Below, in pieces: positions 1 through 5,889 of a DNA stretch of 7,037 nt. Made by a program: the position numbers and the translations under genes. Numbering within the stretch: position 1 is the first letter of the stretch; the number at the start of each line of letters is the position of its first letter. This DNA comes from Methanosarcina sp. Lineage in GTDB: Archaea; Halobacteriota; Methanosarcinia; Methanosarcinales; Methanosarcinaceae. The notes beneath the pieces are model-generated. The model did not search any database. It was not told the origin of the DNA and saw only the letters and a list, made by a program, of their open reading frames with translations. The stretch covers positions 3,995 to 11,031 of the forward strand of contig DUIO01000070.1 in NCBI GenBank assembly GCA_013330315.1. The letters run 5' to 3'.

Positions 1-1121
1 CAGATATCTCCCCTACCATTCCGGTTCAGGTCATGAGGTTCATTCCCTTCGGGGACGCTCCTATTGAGCTTGAACCTTCCATCGGAGAGGCGGAGAGCCT
101 GTGCACCTCTCTGCGTAAACACATAGATCATGTCTATCTCTTCAATTCTCCTGGTACGGAACTATTGAACACATACTGTCCTGAATGCGGAAGCCTCCTG
201 GAAGAGCGGGAATTCTACGGGCCCATGGGTTCAAGGCCTGTAAAACCCTGGGTAACTTACACATGTGATTGCGGGAAAACTGTGCCGGTTAAAGGGATAA
301 CTGCAACCGAATGCTTCAATGAGGAAGGTTTCATGGGCGGGTACAGGATAAGCCGGGCTTTCGGGATGGTCCATGGAGTGCTCACATGTCTGGAAGTATT
401 GGACGATTCCAGGTTAATAGACACATGGGAGAAAATCTCCGATTCCGGAACCCTTATGCAGGTTCACCATATGATCCAGCAGCCATACGCTTATCTTGAA
501 TTTGTCAGGCTTGTCGCTGAAAAGGCAGGAGAGCCGGAAAAAGGAGAAGAACTTATTTCCTTTATCCGTACGCGTCTGGAGCTTGTCCATGCCCTTGCAG
601 CAAAAAACAGTGGTCATAAGGTGTATTATTGTATGGGCTCTCCTCTCTTTGCCCTGAACGCCGGAAGAATGGAAAACAACCTTGTGACATTCTCAGGGAG
701 CATGAGCATCAATAAGCAGCTTCAAAAGGAAGGAAAGCCGGGTGTAAATGTTTCTCCTTCTTTTATCAATGAAAATAACCCGGAAACCATTTTCATCTCC
801 GGCTTCCTTTCCCGACCCCTTGACGAGTTCTATGCCCTGTGCAGGCAATACGGCATAGAGGCGGATGCTGTAAAACAGAAGCGAATTTATGCAGTCCCGC
901 CCTCCTGGGATTTCGGAAATCCTCGCTGGATACTGGGGCTCATGTACATAGCAGATAAACTATATCCCGGAGATTCAGGAATCGACCTTAAAAGGGAAGC
1001 AGATGAATTCTACCTGCAGTTCTACGGGATGCCGTTTGGGGAAGCCAAATCTAACAGGTCTTTTCACAGGCCAACTTCCGGGATCTGGCCCCTACATGTG
1101 ACGAGGTGCACTCATGCCTGA
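1..1121 (+). CDS. Radical SAM enzyme C-terminus fused to a FepB/BtuF-like substrate-binding domain (5' partial)
   Basis: The reading frame is open to the left edge (first full codon at base 3), so the gene starts upstream; the ATG at 33 is internal, because the residues before it (ISPTIPVQV) lead smoothly into MRFIPFGDAP, a stretch typical of the end of a radical SAM barrel. Numbered from that ATG, residues 1-48 finish this barrel, and residues 49-88 hold CPEC (49-52) and CDC (78-80), a zinc-ribbon-like element like that at the end of AmmeMemoRadiSam/PflA-like radical SAM proteins. From about residue 100 to 335 the protein resembles a periplasmic binding protein of iron-complex or cobalamin importers: a helical linker region, YYCMGSPLFALNAG (198-211), NPETIFISGFLS (249-260) and a C-terminal lobe with PRWILGLMYIADKLYP. 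The catalytic CxxxCxxC cluster of the radical SAM half would lie outside the window. The stop overlaps the permease start by 8 bp, so it is in one operon with the transporter. No signal peptide is visible, so location is unknown. The radical SAM part is inferred from a short tail; the binding-domain call is firmer. Confidence 0.72.
   Translation, partial: DISPTIPVQVMRFIPFGDAPIELEPSIGEAESLCTSLRKHIDHVYLFNSPGTELLNTYCPECGSLLEEREFYGPMGSRPVKPWVTYTCDCGKTVPVKGITATECFNEEGFMGGYRISRAFGMVHGVLTCLEVLDDSRLIDTWEKISDSGTLMQVHHMIQQPYAYLEFVRLVAEKAGEPEKGEELISFIRTRLELVHALAAKNSGHKVYYCMGSPLFALNAGRMENNLVTFSGSMSINKQLQKEGKPGVNVSPSFINENNPETIFISGFLSRPLDEFYALCRQYGIEADAVKQKRIYAVPPSWDFGNPRWILGLMYIADKLYPGDSGIDLKREADEFYLQFYGMPFGEAKSNRSFHRPTSGIWPLHVTRCTHA
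1103..1108 (+). promoter_or_regulatory. Ribosome binding site of the permease gene
   Basis: GAGGTG lies 5 nt before the ATG at 1114 and inside the end of the upstream gene. It matches the archaeal 16S anti-Shine-Dalgarno tail well and supports the ATG at 1114 and translational coupling of the two genes. Confidence 0.7.
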
Positions 1122-2133
1122 ATGCAGGTATCCCCGCATTGCTCTTGTGTATATGCTGCCAGTCGCCTTACTCATAGGCTCCCTTTTTGTAGGGAGATAT
1201 CAGACTCCTGTCTCGGCGGTTGTGGATGAGAGTATGAAAGCTTTTTCATCTCTCTTTTTTGGCACTCCTGCTTCGGTTTCCACTCAACATACCATACTGT
1301 TCAATGTAAGGCTGCCCAGGATACTTGCGGCTTTGCTTGTAGGAGCTGCACTTTCTACAGCAGGGGCATCTTTTCAGGGGATTTTTCGTAATCCTCTTGT
1401 CTCTCCCTATATCCTTGGAGTGGGGGCAGGTGCGGGTTTCGGAGCATGCCTGGCAATACTGCTCTGGGACAATTATCTGCTTATACAGCTGATGGCTTTT
1501 GCTTTCGGACTGCTGGCAATGTTTCTTGCCATAAGTATGGGTAAAGCCAGTAAAGGTACGGGAACTCTGGTCTTCGTACTTTCAGGAATAATCGTGAACT
1601 CTATTTTCACGGCGCTTACTTCACTGGTAAAATATGTGGCAGACCCTTATGATGAACTTCCCGCAATAGTATTCTGGCTCATGGGAAGCCTTGCTGCTGT
1701 CAGGTACGGAGATCTGCTCTACATACTGCTACCCATGTTTGTTGGGGCTCTGGTGTTGTTTCTTCTCAGGTGGCGTCTCAATCTCCTGTCCCTGGGAGAT
1801 GAGGAAGCTAAAGCCCTCGGGATGAACGTGGAAAAAATGCGCCTGATTGTCATTGTTTGTGCAACCCTTTTGACTTCAGCGGCGGTCAGCATCAGTGGTG
1901 TGATTGGCTGGGTCGGGCTGGTCGTACCTCATATATCAAGGATGATAGTTGGTCCAAATTACAACCGCCTGCTGCCAATGAGCATGGTTATCGGGGCCTC
2001 ATTTATGCTGCTTGTGGATGATCTCTCAAGGACGATTGTTGCTACGGAGATTCCCCTGGGGATTCTCACTTCCCTTGTGGGTGCTCCTTTGTTTGCATAT
2101 CTCATTCGAAGGGGGCGCATGGGATGGAATTGA
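1114..2133 (+). CDS. ABC transporter permease, FecCD/BtuC family
   Basis: This is the membrane subunit of an importer for iron complexes, haem or cobalamin; two copies normally form the channel and dock two ATPase subunits. The 339 residues match the usual length for the family and contain about nine or ten hydrophobic segments. Family landmarks are visible: RLPRILAALLVGAAL (66-80) followed by FQGIFRNPLVSPYILG (87-102); the coupling-helix region LGDEEAKALGMNVEKMR (227-243), which contacts the ATPase; GWVGLVVPHISRMIVGP (265-281); and EIPLGILTSLVGAPLF (312-327). The gene overlaps both neighbours (8 bp upstream, up to 10 bp downstream), which implies one transcript and coupled translation. Nothing looks truncated. 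The family is certain; the substrate is not determined, and iron chelate, haem and corrinoid are all possible. Confidence 0.95.
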   Translation: MPECRYPRIALVYMLPVALLIGSLFVGRYQTPVSAVVDESMKAFSSLFFGTPASVSTQHTILFNVRLPRILAALLVGAALSTAGASFQGIFRNPLVSPYILGVGAGAGFGACLAILLWDNYLLIQLMAFAFGLLAMFLAISMGKASKGTGTLVFVLSGIIVNSIFTALTSLVKYVADPYDELPAIVFWLMGSLAAVRYGDLLYILLPMFVGALVLFLLRWRLNLLSLGDEEAKALGMNVEKMRLIVIVCATLLTSAAVSISGVIGWVGLVVPHISRMIVGPNYNRLLPMSMVIGASFMLLVDDLSRTIVATEIPLGILTSLVGAPLFAYLIRRGRMGWN

Positions 2134-2933
2134 TGCTGGAAGTGAATTCACTTGCCTTCTCCTATGGAAACGGTCCGGTGTTTGAGAATGTATCTTTCTC
2201 GCTAAAAAAAGGCGAGGTTATGTGCATCCTGGGCCCGAATGGGGCGGGAAAATCTACACTGATCAAGTGCATTGCAGGGATTTTCAAACCTGCTGCCGGT
2301 TCTATCCGAATTCTGGGAGAGGATACGGCTTCACTCGGGGCAAAGGGAATTGCTCGGCAGATTGGTTATGTGCCCCAGCAGAATGAGGTGGTTTTTCCTT
2401 TTACTGTGCTGGATTTTGTGGTGATGGGCCGGGCTCCTCATCTTTCCATGTTTTCATCCCCCAGCGCAGAGGATATGGAGATTGCAAGGGAATCGCTTGA
2501 GGTGGTGGGACTTTCTGACCTTGCGGAAAGGCCAGTTTCCAGTCTCAGCGGCGGTCAGAGCCAGATGGTACTGATCGCCCGGGCCCTTGTCCAGGAGCCT
2601 TCTCTGCTTTTGCTGGACGAGCCTACTTCCCACCTTGATTTTGGCAACCAGGTCTTTGTACTGGAGACTGTGCAGAGACTTGCCTCCCTGGGGATATCGA
2701 TTGTGATGAACACTCACATGCCGGACCACGCTTTCCTGGTAGGCAGCAGAGCTGCAGCCCTGACAGGGGGCAAGCTGGTTGCGCTGGGAGAAGTTGAAAC
2801 GGTTGTAACCAGCAAAATGATGTCTTCAGTTTACGGGGTAAAGGTAGCTGTCCGGGAAATCGAAGATATGAAAAGGAAAGTGTGTCTGCCCTTAAATGGG
2901 AAACAGTATACTGAAACTAAATTAATACATTAA
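2124..2933 (+). CDS. ABC transporter ATP-binding protein, FecE/FepC/BtuD family
   Basis: Cytoplasmic ATPase subunit that would power the permease encoded just upstream. All functional motifs are intact: A-loop Tyr14, Walker A GPNGAGKST (37-45), Q-loop at Gln85-86, signature LSGGQ (141-145), Walker B LLLLDE (161-166), D-loop SHLD (169-172) and switch His198. The 269-residue length fits the iron-chelate/B12 subgroup (COG1120 type); the last 25 or so residues, after VREIEDMKR, form a short family-specific tail. The ATG at 2124 overlaps the permease end by 10 bp; a second in-frame ATG at 2133 sits on the permease stop (TGATG) and gives MLEVNSLAFSYG, an equally natural start. Neither has a clearly better ribosome binding site, so the true start could be 9 bp later. 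This is the last gene of the operon; the next gene follows after 125 bp and is unrelated. Confidence 0.95.
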   Translation: MELMLEVNSLAFSYGNGPVFENVSFSLKKGEVMCILGPNGAGKSTLIKCIAGIFKPAAGSIRILGEDTASLGAKGIARQIGYVPQQNEVVFPFTVLDFVVMGRAPHLSMFSSPSAEDMEIARESLEVVGLSDLAERPVSSLSGGQSQMVLIARALVQEPSLLLLDEPTSHLDFGNQVFVLETVQRLASLGISIVMNTHMPDHAFLVGSRAAALTGGKLVALGEVETVVTSKMMSSVYGVKVAVREIEDMKRKVCLPLNGKQYTETKLIH

Positions 2934-2946
2934 GAATGAGCAAATT

Positions 2947-2960
2947 AATTTAATAAGTTT
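2947..2960 (+). promoter_or_regulatory. Possible TATA box for the S-layer-like gene
   Basis: AATTTAATAAGTTT, just after the ATPase stop, is the best AT-rich candidate for a TATA element in the 125-bp gap. Initiation about 25 bp further on would leave a leader of roughly 80 nt before the ATG at 3059. The match to the archaeal consensus is only moderate. No convincing terminator for the ABC operon was seen in the same gap. Confidence 0.3.
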
Positions 2961-3045
2961 TATGTAACGGAAAAAAGGTGTGAAGTCGCCTGAATTCTAC
3001 TTTCATGATAAAAATCTGAACATAGAAAAACAAAAATCAAAAATA

Positions 3046-3051
3046 GTGGAG
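3046..3051 (+). promoter_or_regulatory. Ribosome binding site of the S-layer-like gene
   Basis: GTGGAG, 7 nt before the ATG at 3059, fits a Shine-Dalgarno element and fixes the start so that the signal peptide follows at once. Confidence 0.55.
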
Positions 3052-3058
3052 AATTTTT

Positions 3059-4345
3059 ATGACCTTAAAAAGATTTAACGCTGTAGCTCTGGCTATCTTT
3101 GTGCTAACGCTTATTCTGGCTCTGGCAGGAACATGTACGGCTGCGTCGGTTGAAATAAGAGGTAATCCCTTAGATACCGGAAGTACGGATGCACAGAATA
3201 TTTCCTGGGATTTCAGAAGCTTCGGAGCTTTTTTCTTCAGTGCAAACAAGTACAGTAATTTCCTGAATGGGTCAGGAGAGCATCTTTATTTTGAGGATGG
3301 GGGCAACAGTCCTTCTATCGGGAAAGACAATCCTTCAGCCAGTACAATCGATGAGGGTGAACTGATTTACACTACCAGCCAGCTCCCTTCGAAGTATAAG
3401 GTATTCTCTGAAGAAGAAAATGTAACAAAGGTATCTTCCTTCTATACGCTGCCACTGTTTGGCAAGTCATACTGTGCTATTGACAATGATGCAACAAATC
3501 TCGCCAGGATACTGTACCAGCAGGATGAGAGTGAAAAGAAAACACTCAGGGAAGGAGAGACCTGGGATATTGCCGGAGGGTACAGCCTTACTCTGAACAG
3601 GATTGATATTGAAGGCGATAAATGCTATTTTTCGCTTTATAAGAACAATACGGAGCTGGAAACTGCGGTAATATCCACTGATGGCACTATAGATGACAGG
3701 ATATTTACTGCAGAAGATGAATTCGGGGACAATGCTTCGCATATTTATTTCTTGACCTTTGTAGATTCCGTTTTTGCAAGTGCTGATACAGATTTTGCAG
3801 TGTTCAAATACACCTGGCTGATAGATGGGGACAAGCCTCTTTCAATTGAATCCGGGGATGAGTTTGGCAGTTTTGAAGTAGATCAGGCTCTTGAAAACCT
3901 GATAGTAATGTCAAACGCCAACGCAATAACAGTTAGTGTCGATGCTGACAGGAAGACCAACATCACAGACGAGTGGTATTTCAAGACCTCTGATGCGGGA
4001 AAAGGAAGCAATGGAGGATACGTGATCTATCCCGCAAAAACAATTATTGTCGAAGAACAAAAGCCCGGAAGTTCAGGAACCGGAGCTGCAGGAACTAATA
4101 CTTCAACCAGCACATCAGGCGGCGTTCAAATGCAGGAGGGAAATAGCACTCAGACAAAAGCAGTAACCAAAAACACCAGTGAGAAAAGCGAAGAGGTTTA
4201 CAGCACTTCGTCTGAAGTCCAGAATGAAGCAGAAATGCCTGTAGTAGCCAGCAGTGAGGCTGCAGCAAGCTCTGGTTTCGGAGGATTTCTGGCTGTCTTC
4301 TCTCTAGGAAGTTTAGCTTATTGTTTTAAAAAGAGTCGGATTTAA
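3059..4345 (+). CDS. Secreted S-layer-related protein with one DUF1608-like module and a C-terminal anchor
   Basis: A cell-envelope protein, probably exposed on the surface and held by its C-terminus. Residues 4-28 form a signal peptide (KR then a hydrophobic core, likely cleavage after the Ala-rich CTAA, 26-29). Residues about 31-327 resemble the Methanosarcina S-layer module: VEIRGNP near its start, GEtWDIAGGYSLTLNRIDIEG (167-186), VDSVF (235-239), ESGDEFGSFEV (264-274) and a terminal VIYPA. The major S-layer proteins of this group usually have two such modules; this one has one. Residues 334-404 are a Ser/Thr/Gly-rich linker, and 406-422 a hydrophobic segment followed by KKSR. Nine N-glycosylation sequons occur (Asn 47, 70, 121, 196, 225, 301, 347, 362, 372), and Cys139 and Cys189 could form a disulfide. 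It stands alone between two intergenic regions. It is more likely a minor or auxiliary envelope protein than the main lattice protein; this last point is inference. Confidence 0.85.
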   Translation: MTLKRFNAVALAIFVLTLILALAGTCTAASVEIRGNPLDTGSTDAQNISWDFRSFGAFFFSANKYSNFLNGSGEHLYFEDGGNSPSIGKDNPSASTIDEGELIYTTSQLPSKYKVFSEEENVTKVSSFYTLPLFGKSYCAIDNDATNLARILYQQDESEKKTLREGETWDIAGGYSLTLNRIDIEGDKCYFSLYKNNTELETAVISTDGTIDDRIFTAEDEFGDNASHIYFLTFVDSVFASADTDFAVFKYTWLIDGDKPLSIESGDEFGSFEVDQALENLIVMSNANAITVSVDADRKTNITDEWYFKTSDAGKGSNGGYVIYPAKTIIVEEQKPGSSGTGAAGTNTSTSTSGGVQMQEGNSTQTKAVTKNTSEKSEEVYSTSSEVQNEAEMPVVASSEAAASSGFGGFLAVFSLGSLAYCFKKSRI

Positions 4346-4418
4346 AAGAGAGCAATAAATTTAAAGTCCTCTAATCTCTTCCTTTTTTATTTTTTGATAG
4401 TTTTTTAACAGGTTTTTT
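4346..4418 (+). terminator. Terminator after the S-layer-like gene
   Basis: Directly after the stop codon, AAGAGA (4346-4351) can pair with TCTCTT (4375-4380). T-runs follow at 4383-4388, 4390-4395, 4401-4406 and 4413-4418. Clustered T-tracts are the usual archaeal termination signal; the weak hairpin may help. Confidence 0.6.
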
Positions 4419-4599
4419 ATAGGGTTTTGATAGGGTTTTAAGTTAGTTTTTTCATGTCAATCACCTATCCATGAAGTGAAACCTTTTTACCTGTACCTGT
4501 AGTCGGAACTTTATGTCCATCTTTCTGAATCCGGACAGTTTCGGTCTATTTTTCTGGTAGTTTTGTCATATTTGGATACTCACTTCCTGCATGAGAAAA
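4419..4599. other. AT-rich intergenic stretch without a recognisable gene
   Basis: No coding frame with a credible start and ribosome binding site was found here on either strand. Small structures are present: a repeated AGGGTTTT (4421-4428 and 4432-4439) that continues the T-rich terminator region, an inverted repeat TTCATG/CATGAA (4451-4456 and 4470-4475), and a tandem ACCTGT ACCTGT (4489-4500). None has a clear role; the last two lie about 100 bp or more upstream of the TATA element at 4600. Confidence 0.5.
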
Positions 4600-4609
4600 T
4601 TATTTATAG
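4600..4609 (+). promoter_or_regulatory. TATA box upstream of the small ORF
   Basis: TTATTTATAG is close to the archaeal TATA consensus. Initiation about 25 bp downstream would fall near 4630, just before the hairpin at 4634-4648 and about 55 nt before the ATG at 4685. Confidence 0.5.
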
Positions 4610-4633
4610 TTAAATACGGTAATAGGATTCCGT

Positions 4634-4648
4634 GTTCCTAATTGGAAC
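4634..4648 (+). repeat. Inverted repeat at the predicted 5' end of the small transcript
   Basis: GTTCC and GGAAC flank TAATT, giving a perfect 5-bp stem with a 5-nt loop. It sits at or just after the predicted transcription start, so it may act as a leader hairpin or as an operator. GGAGG (4649-4653) follows at once. Confidence 0.4.
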
Positions 4649-4670
4649 GGAGGAATTGCAAAACCAGAAA

Positions 4671-4675
4671 AGGAG
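4671..4675 (+). promoter_or_regulatory. Ribosome binding site of the small ORF
   Basis: AGGAG lies 9 nt before the ATG at 4685. A second purine-rich element, GGAGG at 4649-4653, lies further upstream but has no well-spaced ATG or GTG of its own. Confidence 0.45.
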
Positions 4676-4684
4676 ATTCAAAAG

Positions 4685-4819
4685 ATGAAAGAAAAAATAC
4701 AGAGAAAAACTCCGAAACCCGTTTTGCATGGGTTTTTGTTTGGCAACGGAACGTTTATCACTCCCGCGGAAATGAAAATCATGCAGAGCCTCGGGGTAAT
4801 TCCGGCAACAAAGGCATAA
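4685..4819 (+). CDS. Possible small protein of 44 residues, unknown function
   Basis: ATG to TAA encodes 44 residues beginning MKEKIQRKTPKPVLHG and ending MQSLGVIPATKA. I do not recognise the family. The N-terminal third is basic (Lys/Arg/Pro-rich), the middle (VLHGFLFGNGTFITPAE) is mildly hydrophobic, and there is no transmembrane helix, signal peptide or cysteine. Support for a real gene is the ordered series of TATA element (4600), leader hairpin (4634-4648), AGGAG and ATG, and a residue composition that looks protein-like, unlike overlapping frames on both strands. The mRNA also contains AAACCC/GGGTTT (4715-4735), a possible hairpin inside the coding part. The alternative is that the transcript is a non-coding RNA and the short frame is chance. 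Confidence 0.42.
   Translation: MKEKIQRKTPKPVLHGFLFGNGTFITPAEMKIMQSLGVIPATKA
4715..4737 (+). repeat. Inverted repeat followed by T-run within the small ORF
   Basis: AAACCC (4715-4720) and GGGTTT (4730-4735) enclose a 9-nt spacer, and the right arm runs into further T's. The arrangement resembles a weak terminator or attenuator, placed about 30 bases into the small coding sequence. Confidence 0.3.
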
Positions 4820-4957
4820 ACCCGAAAATTGAACTGGGAAAGAGATCATAAAGAGTCAGATAACTTATCCGTAACCAGTCTGTGACCAACCTTCAGGATA
4901 TCTAGCTGCCTATTAATTTACCTCCAGTAACTTTCAAATCCAATAAAATAACCTCCT

Positions 4958-4967
4958 CTATATAAAG
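4958..4967. promoter_or_regulatory. TATA-like element readable on both strands
   Basis: CTATATAAAG on the + strand is CTTTATATAG on the - strand, close to the archaeal TATA consensus in either direction. Rightward, initiation would fall near 4985-4992, just before the inverted repeat at 4995-5017, with no coding sequence behind it. Leftward, no ATG-initiated frame with a suitable ribosome binding site follows closely. A promoter for an RNA on the + strand is therefore the better reading. Confidence 0.4.
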
Positions 4968-4994
4968 CGATCTTCCCATTGGCTCATCTCATTT

Positions 4995-5017
4995 CTGTCT
5001 TAAGCTCAATAAGACAG
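4995..5017. repeat. Perfect 8-bp inverted repeat
   Basis: CTGTCTTA (4995-5002) and TAAGACAG (5010-5017) enclose a 7-nt loop, agctcaa. It could be an RNA hairpin at the start of a + strand transcript or a protein-binding palindrome next to the TATA element at 4958. No T-run follows it, so it is not an obvious + strand terminator. Confidence 0.55.
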
Positions 5018-5033
5018 GGATGTAATGAACTAA

Positions 5034-5072
5034 TAAAAAAGCAAATAAAAAGCAGAAAAAAACAAATAAAAC
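5034..5072 (-). terminator. T-rich terminator for leftward transcription
   Basis: Several A-runs on the + strand (5035-5040, 5047-5051, 5056-5062) are T-runs on the - strand. They lie about 250-290 bp beyond the stop of the methyltransferase gene and could end its transcript. The long distance lowers confidence; no nearer T-cluster on the - strand was seen. Confidence 0.35.
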
Positions 5073-5135
5073 AGATGGAAATTACTGAAAGTTATTTTAT
5101 TGACTATTAACCTCTGGTCTTTACTGAGTTCAAAT

Positions 5136-5245
5136 TCCTTTATTTTTTCGATTTTTAATCTTTGTTTTCAGTTTTCATTTTTTATTCCACCTTCATCCGG
5201 TTTTCATTTGGTTTTCATCGGTTTTTCATTAGTTTTTATTCTCTT
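5136..5245 (+). terminator. T-rich tract with degenerate GGTTTTCAT repeats
   Basis: The + strand carries T-runs at 5145-5149 and 5152-5156, then GGTTTTCAT at 5199-5207 and 5210-5218, GGTTTTTCAT at 5220-5229 and AGTTTTTATT at 5231-5240, with a period of 10-11 bp. It would stop rightward transcription before it runs into the convergent methyltransferase gene. A frame through this tract (5100-5318) encodes only Phe/Ser/Ile-rich sequence that follows from the base composition, so I do not call a gene. Confidence 0.4.
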
Positions 5246-5322
5246 TCACTCAGTTTTCGATCTCATTTTTAAATATATGTTTGAGCAATATTCTGAAAGT
5301 ATACCTCTGGATAAGTAGATAC

Positions 5323-5889
5323 TTACGCCTTGTCGAGCTCATTCTTTTTGAAAGAATATGTCCTTTTCCCTTTCCTTTTTAGCTTGAATAACCTTTTCCG
5401 GGTGGCACTTTCCATAATTTCTTCCTCTTTCATGTAATGATCTCTGAAAGAAAGAATTCCTTCAGGTTTCAGAATTCGATGCAGTTCTTTCATAACAAGT
5501 TCCGGTTTATTCAGGGCATGATAGGTATCATAGAAGAGAACAACATCTATGCTCGAGCTGGGCAGGCGTGTATTGTAATCAGTAAGAATAGTTTCTACGT
5601 TCTCAAGCTGCTTTATAAAAACTAAGTGACGGACCATCTCAAGAGCTACAGGGTTGACATCCAGGGCATAGACCTTTCCTGCGGGGCCTACCATTTCGGA
5701 AGCATCACGGAGATATGAACCCGAGCCGCAGCCATAATCCAGAACCTTGAAACCGGGTTTTATCCCGATTTCTTCCAGAATTTTTCTGCGGGGGAAAAAG
5801 TAGTCTCGAAACTTAAAAATAAGTGTATTTGCATGGAATCGAAAATCAGAATCCGGTTCTTCCGTGATGTCTTCCTCCTTTATGGTCAA
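5323..5889 (-). CDS. Class I SAM-dependent methyltransferase (Methyltransf_11/UbiE-like)
   Basis: A small cytoplasmic methyltransferase of unknown acceptor. In the 188-residue reading, the SAM-binding motif I is KVLDYGCGSGSY (48-59), the acidic residue for the ribose is Asp77 (YALDVNP), motif IV is IDVVLFYDTYH (114-124), and LKPEGILSF (140-148) is the usual strand after it. A Lys/Arg-rich C-terminus with RKGKRTYSF resembles that of small prokaryotic methyltransferases of this type, so the protein looks complete. The start is uncertain: the frame can begin no earlier than TTG at 5889 (a TAA lies two codons upstream), but TTG has no ribosome binding site. GGAGG (5874-5878) instead lies 5 nt before an ATC codon at 5866-5868, which would give a 181-residue protein. 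It is transcribed alone, convergent with the region to its left and divergent from the hydrolase gene. Confidence 0.88.
   Translation of the reverse strand: MTIKEEDITEEPDSDFRFHANTLIFKFRDYFFPRRKILEEIGIKPGFKVLDYGCGSGSYLRDASEMVGPAGKVYALDVNPVALEMVRHLVFIKQLENVETILTDYNTRLPSSSIDVVLFYDTYHALNKPELVMKELHRILKPEGILSFRDHYMKEEEIMESATRKRLFKLKRKGKRTYSFKKNELDKA
5874..5880 (-). promoter_or_regulatory. Ribosome binding site inside the 5' end of the methyltransferase frame
   Basis: AAGGAGG on the - strand is a near-perfect Shine-Dalgarno sequence. No ATG, GTG or TTG in frame lies within range downstream; the codon at the right distance (5 nt) is ATC at 5866-5868. Confidence 0.55.

Larger units (their letters stand above)
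4985..5160 (+). ncRNA. Candidate small non-coding RNA
   Basis: The evidence is positional: a TATA-like element at 4958-4967, a perfect hairpin (CTGTCTTA/TAAGACAG, 4995-5017) at the predicted 5' end, no usable coding frame (the first ATG codons are followed at once by stops), and T-rich sequence at 5141-5157 that could end the transcript after about 170 nt. The body is very A-rich, and apart from the first hairpin no strong structure is seen. It matches no RNA family I know. Both ends are estimates. Confidence 0.25.

Noticed and set aside
3122..3148. Lipobox in the signal peptide of the S-layer-like protein
   Set aside because: The residues before Cys26 are Ala-Gly-Thr; Thr just before the Cys and the Ala-rich site after it fit ordinary signal peptidase cleavage better than lipoprotein processing.
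4617..4632. NrpR-type nitrogen operator
   Set aside because: CGGTAATAGGATTCCG looks like a near palindrome, but neither the half-site sequence nor the spacer length matches the known GGTAA-N6-TTACC pattern.
4656..4688. Ten-codon TTG leader peptide whose stop overlaps the ATG at 4685
   Set aside because: The overlap is neat, but GGAGG is only 2 nt from the TTG, too close for normal initiation.
4610..4849. 79-residue - strand frame antisense to the small ORF
   Set aside because: No ribosome binding site before its start, and the Cys/Phe-rich content looks like a complement-strand artefact.
4642..4851. 69-residue + frame overlapping the small ORF
   Set aside because: Its TTG start falls inside the leader hairpin, it has no ribosome binding site, and the product is an unstructured mix of charged residues. 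The 44-residue frame at 4685 has better signals.
5199..5240. CRISPR array
   Set aside because: The repeated unit is only 9-10 bp, degenerate, and lacks spacers of constant length.
5266..5279. Promoter for an antisense RNA to the methyltransferase
   Set aside because: TTTTTAAATATATG is TATA-like but lies in a very AT-rich tract, lacks a purine-rich upstream element, and nothing else supports transcription from it.
5100..5318. 72-residue hydrophobic frame on the + strand
   Set aside because: It starts with TTG, has no ribosome binding site, and its Phe/Ser/Ile-rich sequence follows from the T-rich repeat tract. It does not resemble a designed membrane protein.
5297..5324. AAGTAT/ATACTT hairpin as terminator of the methyltransferase gene
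   Set aside because: The stem is only 6 bp with a 16-nt loop, overlaps the stop codon, and is not followed by T's on the - strand.
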